A stretch of 64,000 nt of DNA. Source: Flavobacterium jejuense. Lineage in GTDB: Bacteria; Bacteroidota; Bacteroidia; Flavobacteriales; Flavobacteriaceae. The position numbers and the translations under genes are program-made. The number at the start of each line of letters is the position of its first letter. Position 1 is the first letter of the stretch. Location: assembly GCF_006491595.2 (NCBI RefSeq), contig NZ_VEVQ02000001.1, positions 62,001-126,000 of the forward strand, in the 5' to 3' direction. Below the pieces are notes generated by a model that worked only from the letters and a program-made list of their open reading frames with translations, made no database searches and was not told where the DNA came from. This document shows, one piece after another, positions 44,946 to 52,776 of this stretch.

Positions 44946-45713
44946 TTATAAGTCTTTATTTTTAAATTTCCAAAGGGATATAAAGTAAGGTATTATAGCC
45001 CATAGGCAAAGTAACAAAAAGGATAGAAACAATCCGAGTGAAGTACCAAAAAAATCTTTAAAAATTGCTCCAGTATAGCCCATCATTGCAGACACGTCTA
45101 ATTGTAATAATATTTGAATGCGTGCCAAATCTATAGGGCTAAATGCCGTAATACCTACCATTGCATTTTCAATTGGATACTCTGAAAATTGAAATAATAA
45201 AAATAAAACAATACCATCAAAAAGTAAGGCAAAGTAAAGCCAAGTCATAATGGCAATTCCAATTCCTTTTGCTTTATCACGTGTTATAATGGAACTTAAA
45301 AAAGCTAATGCTACAAACACGATTGTTATTAAACTTCCTACTAAAAGCATCATTAAACCTATTGCAGTTGGTGCAAATATTAGTAACGGAATTCCTGCTC
45401 CTACGAAGAACGAAATTACCATAGATGAGGAAAGTCCAATAAATAAACTCATCCAAATTTTCACTCTTTTTATGGGTTGACTTAACAAAAGCTCAATAAA
45501 TTCGGAACTATTATATAAGTAAATGGTTGCAAATAGTATAGAAACTAAAGGAACTGTGAATAATATTACATTCAAAATGGTTAAAATTCCTTTGGACGAA
45601 TTGTCTTCTAAACTAAAAGAACCCCATGATAATATGGCTAAAATTAAAGTGTAAGCCAATACAATTTTGTTTTTTAGAATATCAGAAAGTATGATTTTTA
45701 TGATTCTGTTCAT
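44946..45713 (-). CDS. nosY: NosY-type ABC permease
   Basis: 255 aa with six membrane helices (for example ILIVNVIL-type segments near residue 15-60 and IPLLIFAPTAIGLMMLLVG). ABC2-like fold with SQPIKRVKIW in a cytoplasmic loop, characteristic of NosY. It works with NosF and NosD in sulfur/copper delivery for the CuZ site. The start ATG overlaps the nosF stop by 4 bp. Confidence 0.87.
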   Translation of the reverse strand: MNRIIKIILSDILKNKIVLAYTLILAILSWGSFSLEDNSSKGILTILNVILFTVPLVSILFATIYLYNSSEFIELLLSQPIKRVKIWMSLFIGLSSSMVISFFVGAGIPLLIFAPTAIGLMMLLVGSLITIVFVALAFLSSIITRDKAKGIGIAIMTWLYFALLFDGIVLFLLFQFSEYPIENAMVGITAFSPIDLARIQILLQLDVSAMMGYTGAIFKDFFGTSLGLFLSFLLLCLWAIIPYFISLWKFKNKDL

Positions 45714-46453
45714 GATATCGTTTCGAGTTTCGGGTTTTGAGTTTCGGGTTTCTTCTGTTTCAAAACACTTGCAATGGCTTTTGAAATTTTACTTTCATTA
45801 GTTTCTTCTAATAGTGTAGCTACTTTTTTATGAAAATGAACTTCTCCATCTTGCATGAAAATAATTTCAGTGACCAAATCATCTAATTCACTTAACAAAT
45901 GTGAGGTGATAAGAATTAGTTTCCCTTTCTCCTTTTCCTTGATGATTTTTTCTTTTAAAATTTCCGAAGCTAATGGATCTAAACCTGCTGTTGGCTCATC
46001 TAAAATCAAAACTTCTGGATTGAATAAAAAAGCTATTGTAGCACTTACTTTTTGTGTTGTTCCACCAGAAAGTGTTCGCATTTGTTTGTCAAACATTTTT
46101 TCTAGTTCAAATGCTTTTATCAAATCTTCATCTAAAGCCTCATTAGAATTTCTAATGATTTTAATCATTTCAATAATTTGTCCGATGGTCATGGTATCAG
46201 GATAACGACCTATTTGCGGCATATATCCTATATCATTGCGGTACAAATATTCGTTGGAAATGGATTTTTCGTTAAAATGAATTGTTCCATTATCTGGCAA
46301 AACCATACCTAAAACGGCTTTGATTAAGGTTGTTTTTCCGCAACCATTTGGTCCAATTAAGGCTATACATTCACCTTTATTACAAGTAAGATCAACGTTT
46401 TTTAGCACTTCTAACTTGCTAAATTTTTTATTTATATTTTGAATTATTATCAT
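45710..46453 (-). CDS. nosF: NosF-type ABC ATPase
   Basis: 247 aa. Walker A GPNGCGKTTL near 34-43, Q-loop MPQIGRYPD, signature LSGGTTQK, Walker B VLILDEPTAGLDP, and His switch LITSHLL. Pairs with NosY. Its short tail, GKLILITS... to KPETQNPKLETIS, is not conserved. Overlaps nosD and nosY by 4 bp each. Confidence 0.92.
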   Translation of the reverse strand: MIIIQNINKKFSKLEVLKNVDLTCNKGECIALIGPNGCGKTTLIKAVLGMVLPDNGTIHFNEKSISNEYLYRNDIGYMPQIGRYPDTMTIGQIIEMIKIIRNSNEALDEDLIKAFELEKMFDKQMRTLSGGTTQKVSATIAFLFNPEVLILDEPTAGLDPLASEILKEKIIKEKEKGKLILITSHLLSELDDLVTEIIFMQDGEVHFHKKVATLLEETNESKISKAIASVLKQKKPETQNPKLETIS

Positions 46454-47685
46454 ATTGGCAAAGACTTCATTAAAGGCTTATTATCTATAAAATTATCGGG
46501 TGTAATGCTTGGTAAAACTTTCTCCGATTTATCTAAAAGTGTAATCATAAAACTACGATACAACAACATGGTTGATGGATTACTTTCAGCTAAAACCGCA
46601 AATAAACTCAATGGGTGATAAGGTACGTCTCCAAAACCGTTTTTGTCTAAATCGTAGCCTTCATATTTATCCCAATAATTGGAATCAAAATTATTTAGGA
46701 CTAAACTTCCGTTGGTTCCCATATCGAAAGTATTTCCTATAAAGTTATTGTTTACGATTACATTATCATCACAACTAGCTTGAACAACCATTGCCCAACC
46801 GTTTTCTTGAAACAAATTGTTTTCAAATTTCATTCTGTTGGAGCCTTCCATATAAATGGCAGTTGTGTTTTTAATAAACTGATTGCCTAAAATATAACCA
46901 TCGTTTAGTTCTTTTAATAGTATTCCGTAAGCAGATTGCCCCCAATTTTCATCAAATTTATTATTAATCATTTTCACTTCTTTACTATACATTACAGCAA
47001 CTCCAGCTCCATTGTTTCTGAAAGTATTTGTAATGTAAGAATCGTTGTGCGAAAACATAAAATGCAATCCATAGCGAATATTATTTTGGCTACTATTTCT
47101 CCAAATTACCGAATCGTAAACAAATTCGAAATAAATACCATCGCGATGTCCTTGAATGTTATTCCCAATGATTTGAATATCGTTGCTTTTCCAGCAATGT
47201 ATTCCGTTACCTAGTTTTTGTTCTTCTTTTCCGTAAGCTTTTAAAACATTGTTTTTAATGATGCAGTTTTGTCCATTTTGAATGTAAATTCCGAAAAAAT
47301 TATCATCTAAAATATTATTTTCAATAAGGATATAATTGTGACTATAAATTTTAATAGCTGCTGGATCTTCCATAGAAGCATAAGAGGAACGAATTAACTT
47401 TAACCCTCTAATTACTACACTATCAGCTTTAATAGAAAGGATCTCAAACTTTTTTTGACCGTCTAAAACTGGATAATCTTTTCCTAAAAGGATAATTTTT
47501 TTATCTATTATAATATTTCCTTCTTTGTATGTTCCTTTATGGACCAAAATAGTATCTCCAGGTTTTGCTAAAGCAATAGCTCCTTTAATAGATTTGATTT
47601 TTTTTGTAGCACCAACTTCTATTTTTTGTCCGTTCACTACAAATGAAAAAAAGCATAAAAAAAGTATGTAATTGATAGTTTTCAT
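46450..47685 (-). CDS. nosD: NosD, periplasmic copper-site maturation protein
   Basis: 411 aa from ATG 47685, 2 bp after the upstream stop; a longer in-frame start is less likely because it would displace the signal peptide MKTINYILFLCFFSF. The body is a right-handed beta helix of NosD/CASH repeats: IIDKKIILLGKDYPVLDG, IENNILDDNFFGIYIQNG, and many N-rich coils to about residue 330. It helps assemble the CuZ cluster of NosZ. Confidence 0.9.
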   Translation of the reverse strand: MKTINYILFLCFFSFVVNGQKIEVGATKKIKSIKGAIALAKPGDTILVHKGTYKEGNIIIDKKIILLGKDYPVLDGQKKFEILSIKADSVVIRGLKLIRSSYASMEDPAAIKIYSHNYILIENNILDDNFFGIYIQNGQNCIIKNNVLKAYGKEEQKLGNGIHCWKSNDIQIIGNNIQGHRDGIYFEFVYDSVIWRNSSQNNIRYGLHFMFSHNDSYITNTFRNNGAGVAVMYSKEVKMINNKFDENWGQSAYGILLKELNDGYILGNQFIKNTTAIYMEGSNRMKFENNLFQENGWAMVVQASCDDNVIVNNNFIGNTFDMGTNGSLVLNNFDSNYWDKYEGYDLDKNGFGDVPYHPLSLFAVLAESNPSTMLLYRSFMITLLDKSEKVLPSITPDNFIDNKPLMKSLPI

Positions 47686-47687
47686 TA

Positions 47688-48701
47688 TTATTTTTTGATC
47701 ACATTCTTCCAATTGATTTCTGTTGCTTCTAATTTATCCATAAAAGCAGTAGCTTCTTCTTGACTTGAAAATGCAGCAATATTTCCTCGCATAGGACTTG
47801 AGATTGTTCCTCCTTTTAAATAAAAAGCAGTTTCGGCAGGAATTAATATATTTTCAGCATTGTATTGATTAATAAAATAAGATTTTACTTGCGTTTTGTT
47901 TTCATCTACATAACCTGTTAAACAACTTATATCATCGAATTTATAAATTCTACCTTTTGTTGTGATTATTTCTGAACCAAATTTTCCATCGGCAATATTC
48001 ATTTTACAAAATGCGCATTGGTCTACGTTTAATTTTATAGGTTCTACCTCTTTTTCCTTACAAGAAAGTAACATTAAAAAACTTGCAAGTGCTACTAATG
48101 CTACTTTATTTTTTTTCTTAAATTTACTACTTAAGTTAAATTCTTTGAATACAATTATGAATAGTAATAATCCAGCTCCGATTAAGATCAAACCTCCACT
48201 ATCTGGAATGGAATAAGCACCAAAATTTAATAACTGTTTGTATCCTATAAGTGGTGGTTGATAAGCCATTCCTGGTACAATTATGGCTGCATTTGGATCT
48301 AAATTATGTCCGTATTCGTAATTCCATCTGTAAAAATCGATAGCAGCTAAAATTACAAATAAAACAAATAGACCAAACAATACAATAACGCCTTTCTTTT
48401 TATTGAGAAATACCAATCCTATCGAAAACATTCCGAAGAAAATCATGATATAAGGCAAGATTTTAAATTCGATAAAGTTTTCTGTGTGTAATGTTGCCAT
48501 TCCGATGTAGTGGTTTAATCCGTTGATAATTTCTACGTCACCACCAATTTTATTAGCATGTAATTTTAAAACTAAACCTTCTGGATATTGTGGTGCTTCT
48601 AACTCAATTTGCCACATTGGAAATAACAATGAAGCAAAAAATAAGACACCTACTATCACAAGCATAACTTTTGATAGAATTGATATTTTAGAAGTGTTCA
48701 T
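47688..48701 (-). CDS. nosL: NosL copper chaperone fused to a multi-pass membrane domain
   Basis: 337 aa. Residues about 10-190 hold about five membrane helices with a large outer loop. Residues about 200-214 keep a lipoprotein-like signal (VALVALASFLMLLSC) as an internal helix, and then comes NosL with C229-x2-C232-x-M234 (QCAFCKM) and FDDISCLTGY. NosL normally is a free lipoprotein that delivers Cu(I) to NosZ; here it is tethered. It follows nosZ after a hairpin. Confidence 0.88.
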   Translation of the reverse strand: MNTSKISILSKVMLVIVGVLFFASLLFPMWQIELEAPQYPEGLVLKLHANKIGGDVEIINGLNHYIGMATLHTENFIEFKILPYIMIFFGMFSIGLVFLNKKKGVIVLFGLFVLFVILAAIDFYRWNYEYGHNLDPNAAIIVPGMAYQPPLIGYKQLLNFGAYSIPDSGGLILIGAGLLLFIIVFKEFNLSSKFKKKNKVALVALASFLMLLSCKEKEVEPIKLNVDQCAFCKMNIADGKFGSEIITTKGRIYKFDDISCLTGYVDENKTQVKSYFINQYNAENILIPAETAFYLKGGTISSPMRGNIAAFSSQEEATAFMDKLEATEINWKNVIKK

Positions 48702-48718
48702 AACTTTTTGATTTAAAT

Positions 48719-48748
48719 AAAGGGAACAGTAGAAACACTGTTCCCTTT
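48719..48748. terminator. Perfect 12-bp hairpin between nosZ and the NosL fusion
   Basis: AAAGGGAACAGT (48719-48730), loop AGAAAC, ACTGTTCCCTTT (48737-48748). In the nos direction it lacks a long T tract, so it may be a partial terminator or mRNA-stabilising stem that favours nosZ over the maturation genes. Confidence 0.7.
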
Positions 48749-48758
48749 TTAAGTTTAT

Positions 48759-50735
48759 TTATTTAACTGCAGGCATATTAGTTCCAACACTATAAGTAAG
48801 AGGTGTTGCACTACCTTTAGGTGATACTCTTACGTAGCCTTGCATTTCTTGGTGAAGTGCACTACAAAAATCGGTACAATAAAACACTGATGTCCCAACT
48901 TTTTCTGGAATCCATTTTAAAGTAGAAGTTTCTCCAGGCATGATTAGTAGTTCAGCCGTTTTAGCTCCTTTTACTGAGAACCCGTGAGGCACATCCCAAT
49001 CCTGCTCCAAGTTGGTTATATGAAAATATACTTCATCTCCAACTCTAATTCCTTCAATATTATCGGGTGCAAAGTGAGAACGTGTAGATGTCATATACAC
49101 ATGAACTTGATTGCCATTTCGCACTACTTTAGACTCTTTTTCACCTTTTGTAACATAAGGGTGTTGGTTTTCTTCAATTTTATAGAATTTAACCTGACCA
49201 TTATTTCTGATTAAATCGGCTGGAGCTGCTTGTGCATAATGCGGTTCTCCAATAGTTGGGAAATCTAACAATAACTGCATTTTATCTCCTGTAATATCAT
49301 ATAATTGAGCTGATTGCGTTAATTCAGGTCCAGTTGGCAAATATCTATCTTTAGTTATTTTGTTGTATGCAACCATGTATTTACCAAAAGGTTTTTTACT
49401 ATCACCACCTGGAATCATTAAGTGACCTACTGAATAATATGTAGGAACTCTATCTAAGACCTTCAATGTTTTGATATCCCATTTAACAATTTCAGAAGAA
49501 ACAAACATAGTTGTATAGGCATTTCCCTTTCCATCAAACTCCGTATGTAAAGGGCCTAAACCTGGTTTTTGAACTTCACCATGTAAAACGGCATCATACT
49601 TAAGAACAGGTATTCCGTTATAATCTCCTTCATATGTTTTTTTGTCTATAGCCGCTAACATTTTAGTATAACTAAATACAGGTATTAAAGCCGCTAATTT
49701 TCCACTACCTGCAATATACTCACCTGATGGGTCAACATCACATCCATGCGGTGACTTTGGACAAGGAATCATGTAGCAAATATCTTTAAGTTCCATTGCA
49801 TCAAGAACTAAAACATCTTCTTTCATTTCTGAAACTGCAGAATGTGTTTTTTCATCCCAATAGTTATGCGCATATTTAGCTTTTTCTTTTTTCCCTTTTC
49901 CATCTTTGATATATTCTTCTGCTTTTTTCCAGTTAACAGCCATGATAAAATCTTTATCTTTTTGTGAAGCGTTTACTTCTAAAAGCGTGTTAGCTTGTTC
50001 TGAATTATAACAAGAGAAGAAGAACCATCCATGGGATTTACCCTTACCTGCATGCGATAAATCGAAATTTACTGCTGGCAAACGCAATTGGAAAGCAATA
50101 TCCATTTCACCCTCTTTACCTACTTTTACAAAACTAATATGTGCTTTGTAATTTTCTTTGTACGTATTAATTGGCACATCACCATCTTCATAATCACCTG
50201 GCACACCAAAACGTGTTCCAGCAACTACATATTCGGTATTTTCAGTAATAAATGGTGAGGAATGATTACCTGCACTATTGGGTAATTCTATAATCTCTGC
50301 CGTTTTAAAACGTTTTAAGTCTAATCTTGCAATACGCGGAGTGTTGTTCCCGTTGATAAAAACCCAACGACCATCTACTTCACCATTTGTTTGAGACATT
50401 TCAGGATGGTGGGCATCGTCCCAAGGAATAAACCCATGAGAAGTGTTCAACATTGGTTTTGTTTCTTCACTAAAACCCCAACCACTTTCTGGATCAACAG
50501 AAAAAACAGGGATTACTTTTAACATTCTTCCGCTTGGCAAACCGTAAACACTCATTTGTCCACTAAATCCCCCCGAAACAAAGTTATAAAATTCGTCATA
50601 TTTCCCTGGAGCAACATAAACTTTTGAAGCTGCATCACCGCTTACTGCATTACTAGAATTCTTTGGTTTACAAGAGGCAAAAAAGGCAAAGATTAAAGCG
50701 ATAACAAAAATTGCTTTTAAAAATCTATTTTTCAT
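48759..50735 (-). CDS. nosZ: Clade II nitrous-oxide reductase NosZ
   Basis: 658 aa. The N-terminus is a Sec lipoprotein-type signal with a lipobox-like FASC at Cys22, not the Tat signal of clade I. CuZ-domain histidines include DDAHHPEMSQTNG (about 106-118) and HGCDVDPSGEYIAGSG; the CuA site is CTDFCSALHQEMQGY near residue 626-640. It reduces N2O to N2. The cytochrome c gene 21 bp upstream is the likely electron donor. Confidence 0.94.
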   Translation of the reverse strand: MKNRFLKAIFVIALIFAFFASCKPKNSSNAVSGDAASKVYVAPGKYDEFYNFVSGGFSGQMSVYGLPSGRMLKVIPVFSVDPESGWGFSEETKPMLNTSHGFIPWDDAHHPEMSQTNGEVDGRWVFINGNNTPRIARLDLKRFKTAEIIELPNSAGNHSSPFITENTEYVVAGTRFGVPGDYEDGDVPINTYKENYKAHISFVKVGKEGEMDIAFQLRLPAVNFDLSHAGKGKSHGWFFFSCYNSEQANTLLEVNASQKDKDFIMAVNWKKAEEYIKDGKGKKEKAKYAHNYWDEKTHSAVSEMKEDVLVLDAMELKDICYMIPCPKSPHGCDVDPSGEYIAGSGKLAALIPVFSYTKMLAAIDKKTYEGDYNGIPVLKYDAVLHGEVQKPGLGPLHTEFDGKGNAYTTMFVSSEIVKWDIKTLKVLDRVPTYYSVGHLMIPGGDSKKPFGKYMVAYNKITKDRYLPTGPELTQSAQLYDITGDKMQLLLDFPTIGEPHYAQAAPADLIRNNGQVKFYKIEENQHPYVTKGEKESKVVRNGNQVHVYMTSTRSHFAPDNIEGIRVGDEVYFHITNLEQDWDVPHGFSVKGAKTAELLIMPGETSTLKWIPEKVGTSVFYCTDFCSALHQEMQGYVRVSPKGSATPLTYSVGTNMPAVK

Positions 50736-50756
50736 ATACTTTCGATTTTAAATTAT

Positions 50757-51236
50757 TTATTTTACACCATCGTTTTTACGCATGTACTCTACAATTTCAC
50801 GAGCTTCTGTATCGCTTAATGACTGATTTGGCATACGTACTAAACACAATTCTAATTGTGCTTGTAATTCTGGGTCTTTATCTATCATTGGATCTGGATT
50901 TGTAATAAAGTTCATAATCCATTCAGGTGTCCTACGTTCAGTAACACCTTTCCATCCGGGTCCTACTAAACGTTCGTCGGTCATTTTGTGACAAGAGGTA
51001 CATTTAACTCCAGCTACTTCTTCCCCTTTAGTTGCCATACTTTGATCTAAAGTGGCACCTAATTCTACATTAGTGTGTTTTCCTTCTCCTCGTTTTGGAT
51101 CATAAGAGGATGCATCAATTTCGGAAGATTCTTCTACACTAGAAGAGCCTGTAAAGTTTTCACCTCGTTCTGTTTTACTTTTTCCGCAAGAAATAATAAA
51201 AACAAATAGTATTGCTAATAAAAATAATCTGTTCAT
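50757..51236 (-). CDS. Lipoprotein c-type cytochrome, donor to NosZ
   Basis: 159 aa. Lipobox FVFIISC (Cys17), a Ser/Glu linker, and one heme c with VKCTSCHKM near 80-88 and the distal Met in VRMPNQSLSD. Known nos clusters of Bacteroidota begin with such a cytochrome. It starts the leftward operon and takes electrons from the quinol branch. Confidence 0.88.
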   Translation of the reverse strand: MNRLFLLAILFVFIISCGKSKTERGENFTGSSSVEESSEIDASSYDPKRGEGKHTNVELGATLDQSMATKGEEVAGVKCTSCHKMTDERLVGPGWKGVTERRTPEWIMNFITNPDPMIDKDPELQAQLELCLVRMPNQSLSDTEAREIVEYMRKNDGVK

Positions 51237-51262
51237 GATTTTTTTAGTTAAAATTAATACTA

Positions 51263-51336
51263 CAAATTTCTAATTTAATTACCTGTTCTAATATGATTGA
51301 AATCATATTATAAACTTTTTTCAACTTGTAATTTTG
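51263..51336. promoter_or_regulatory. Divergent Crp/Fnr box with -7 elements for nos and the copper-receptor operon
   Basis: ATGATTGAAATCAT (51293-51306), perfectly palindromic half-sites. Rightward TAATTTTG (51329-51336) and leftward GAAATTTG (51270 to 51263, minus strand) both start 29.5 nt from the centre. One site can activate both transcripts. Confidence 0.72.
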
Positions 51337-51366
51337 TCCTATAAATAATTTCAAACTATTGTAAAG

Positions 51367-51735
51367 TTGAAAAATATTGTATTCATAGTTATAACTTTTA
51401 TTCTATTTAAACCAGTATTTCCTGTTTTAGATTACCTAATTAATTATGACTATATTTCTACACAATTATGCGAAAACACTTTAAAACCAGAATTAAAATG
51501 TAATGGTAAATGTCATTTGAAAAAAGAATTAGCTAACGAAGCTAAAAAAGAGAATCCTAATTCAAATGAACATAAAAATAATTCTATAACTTTTGAAGTT
51601 TTGTATTGTGAAAACATTTCTTCTTTTATATTTAACCCTATAGTTTATATCGATAAAAAGGTTCAACCTTTATACAATTGCATATACTTTCGATTAAATA
51701 GTACTTCTATTTTTCATCCACCTATTTTAGCATAA
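51367..51735 (+). CDS. Small membrane-anchored protein with a Cys motif, copper-receptor operon
   Basis: 122 aa from a TTG start. An N-terminal hydrophobic segment (IVFIVITFILFKPVFPVL) precedes KCNGKCHLKKELANEAKKE, a Cys/His-containing motif. I know comparable small proteins near copper uptake genes in Bacteroidota but cannot name a family. It precedes the lipoprotein and the NosA-like receptor, so a copper role is likely; this is inference. Confidence 0.65.
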   Translation: MKNIVFIVITFILFKPVFPVLDYLINYDYISTQLCENTLKPELKCNGKCHLKKELANEAKKENPNSNEHKNNSITFEVLYCENISSFIFNPIVYIDKKVQPLYNCIYFRLNSTSIFHPPILA

Positions 51736-51749
51736 TTATTTTTCTATTT

Positions 51750-51767
51750 ATTGATAATCTTATCAAT
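51750..51767. promoter_or_regulatory. 18-bp palindrome between the small protein and the lipoprotein gene
   Basis: ATTGATAATCTTATCAAT: 8-bp perfect arms with a TC centre. It has TTGAT half-sites but 6 nt between them, so it does not match the 4-nt spacing of the other sites. No T run follows, so it is more likely an operator than a terminator. Confidence 0.4.
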
Positions 51768-51828
51768 TTCATCAGTTAATCTTTGACTGATACCAACAAC
51801 TTATGTCTAAAAATAAATAAAATTCAAA

Positions 51829-52674
51829 ATGAAAATTTTAAAATATACTTTCCTATTTCTATTAGGAACAATGATTTCTTGCTCTTCAGATGACGATAAT
51901 ACAACAACTCCAATAGCTTCTGAGCTAGACGGAATAAACAAAATTCAAGAAATAACAAATGATACTCACGTAATTGAATTATATAGTGCTAATGGTGCTT
52001 TGGAGCAAGGTTACAATGCTATATCACTTCGAATCAAAAATAAAACCACAAACGAATACGAAAAAAACGCAACTATTTCTTGGATGCCAGTAATGCACAT
52101 GGCTATGATGAATCATTCTTGTCCAAAATCGGAAATTGTAAAAACAGCTTCAAAAGAAACATTATACAACGGGTATATTATTTTTCAAATGGCTCAAAAT
52201 GCTACAGAATATTGGGATTTAAAAGTAGATTACACTATTGCTGACAGTGATTATACAGCTACTGCTGTTGTAAATGTTCCTGCTTCTGCAAAACAAAGCG
52301 TAACTTCTTTTATGGGTTCAGATAACAAAAGATATATCATTGCAATGATTGAGCCTAACAATCCTAAAGTTGCTTTGAATGATGTAACATGTGGACTATA
52401 CAAAATGGAAAACATGATGTCTTTTCCTGTTGTAGATGATTTTAAAATTAAAATTGATCCAAGAATGCCAAGCATGGGAAATCATGGGTCTCCTAATAAT
52501 GTAGATTTAACACAGTCAACTGATAAATTATACAGAGGGAAACTATCATTAACAATGACTGGTTATTGGAAAATTAATTTACAATTAGTTAATGACTTAA
52601 GTGAAGTTTTAAAAGGTGAAACAATCAATGAAACTAATACATCAAGCAGTATTTATTTAGAATTAGAGTTCTAA
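51829..52674 (+). CDS. Met/His-rich lipoprotein, putative copper-binding
   Basis: 281 aa. Lipobox MISC followed by SSDDD, the acidic pattern that directs Bacteroidota lipoproteins to the cell surface. Two beta domains with Met/His clusters: WMPVMHMAMMNHSCP near residue 85-99 and RMPSMGNHGSP near 217-228. These suit Cu(I)/Cu(II) capture. It is followed by a terminator and then the receptor, so it probably hands copper to NosA. No established family. Confidence 0.7.
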   Translation: MKILKYTFLFLLGTMISCSSDDDNTTTPIASELDGINKIQEITNDTHVIELYSANGALEQGYNAISLRIKNKTTNEYEKNATISWMPVMHMAMMNHSCPKSEIVKTASKETLYNGYIIFQMAQNATEYWDLKVDYTIADSDYTATAVVNVPASAKQSVTSFMGSDNKRYIIAMIEPNNPKVALNDVTCGLYKMENMMSFPVVDDFKIKIDPRMPSMGNHGSPNNVDLTQSTDKLYRGKLSLTMTGYWKINLQLVNDLSEVLKGETINETNTSSSIYLELEF

Positions 52675-52684
52675 ACAAAATATT

Positions 52685-52716
52685 AAAAAGGTCAAAACAT
52701 TATTTTTGGCCTTTTT
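52685..52716 (+). terminator. Terminator-like hairpin after the lipoprotein gene
   Basis: AAAAAGGTCAAAA (52685-52697) pairs with TTTTGGCCTTTTT (52704-52716) with one G-U pair and a 6-nt loop, followed by T-rich DNA. Receptor expression may depend on readthrough. Confidence 0.7.
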
Positions 52717-52776
52717 AGTTTTTCGAATCTTACAATAATTGATTTTCGATTCGTAGAAAATCTTTATCTCAAAAAA

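Noticed and set aside
51750..51767. The 18-bp palindrome as another member of the Crp/Fnr regulon
   Set aside because: The spacing between half-sites is 6 nt, and no -7 element lies at the 29.5-nt distance.
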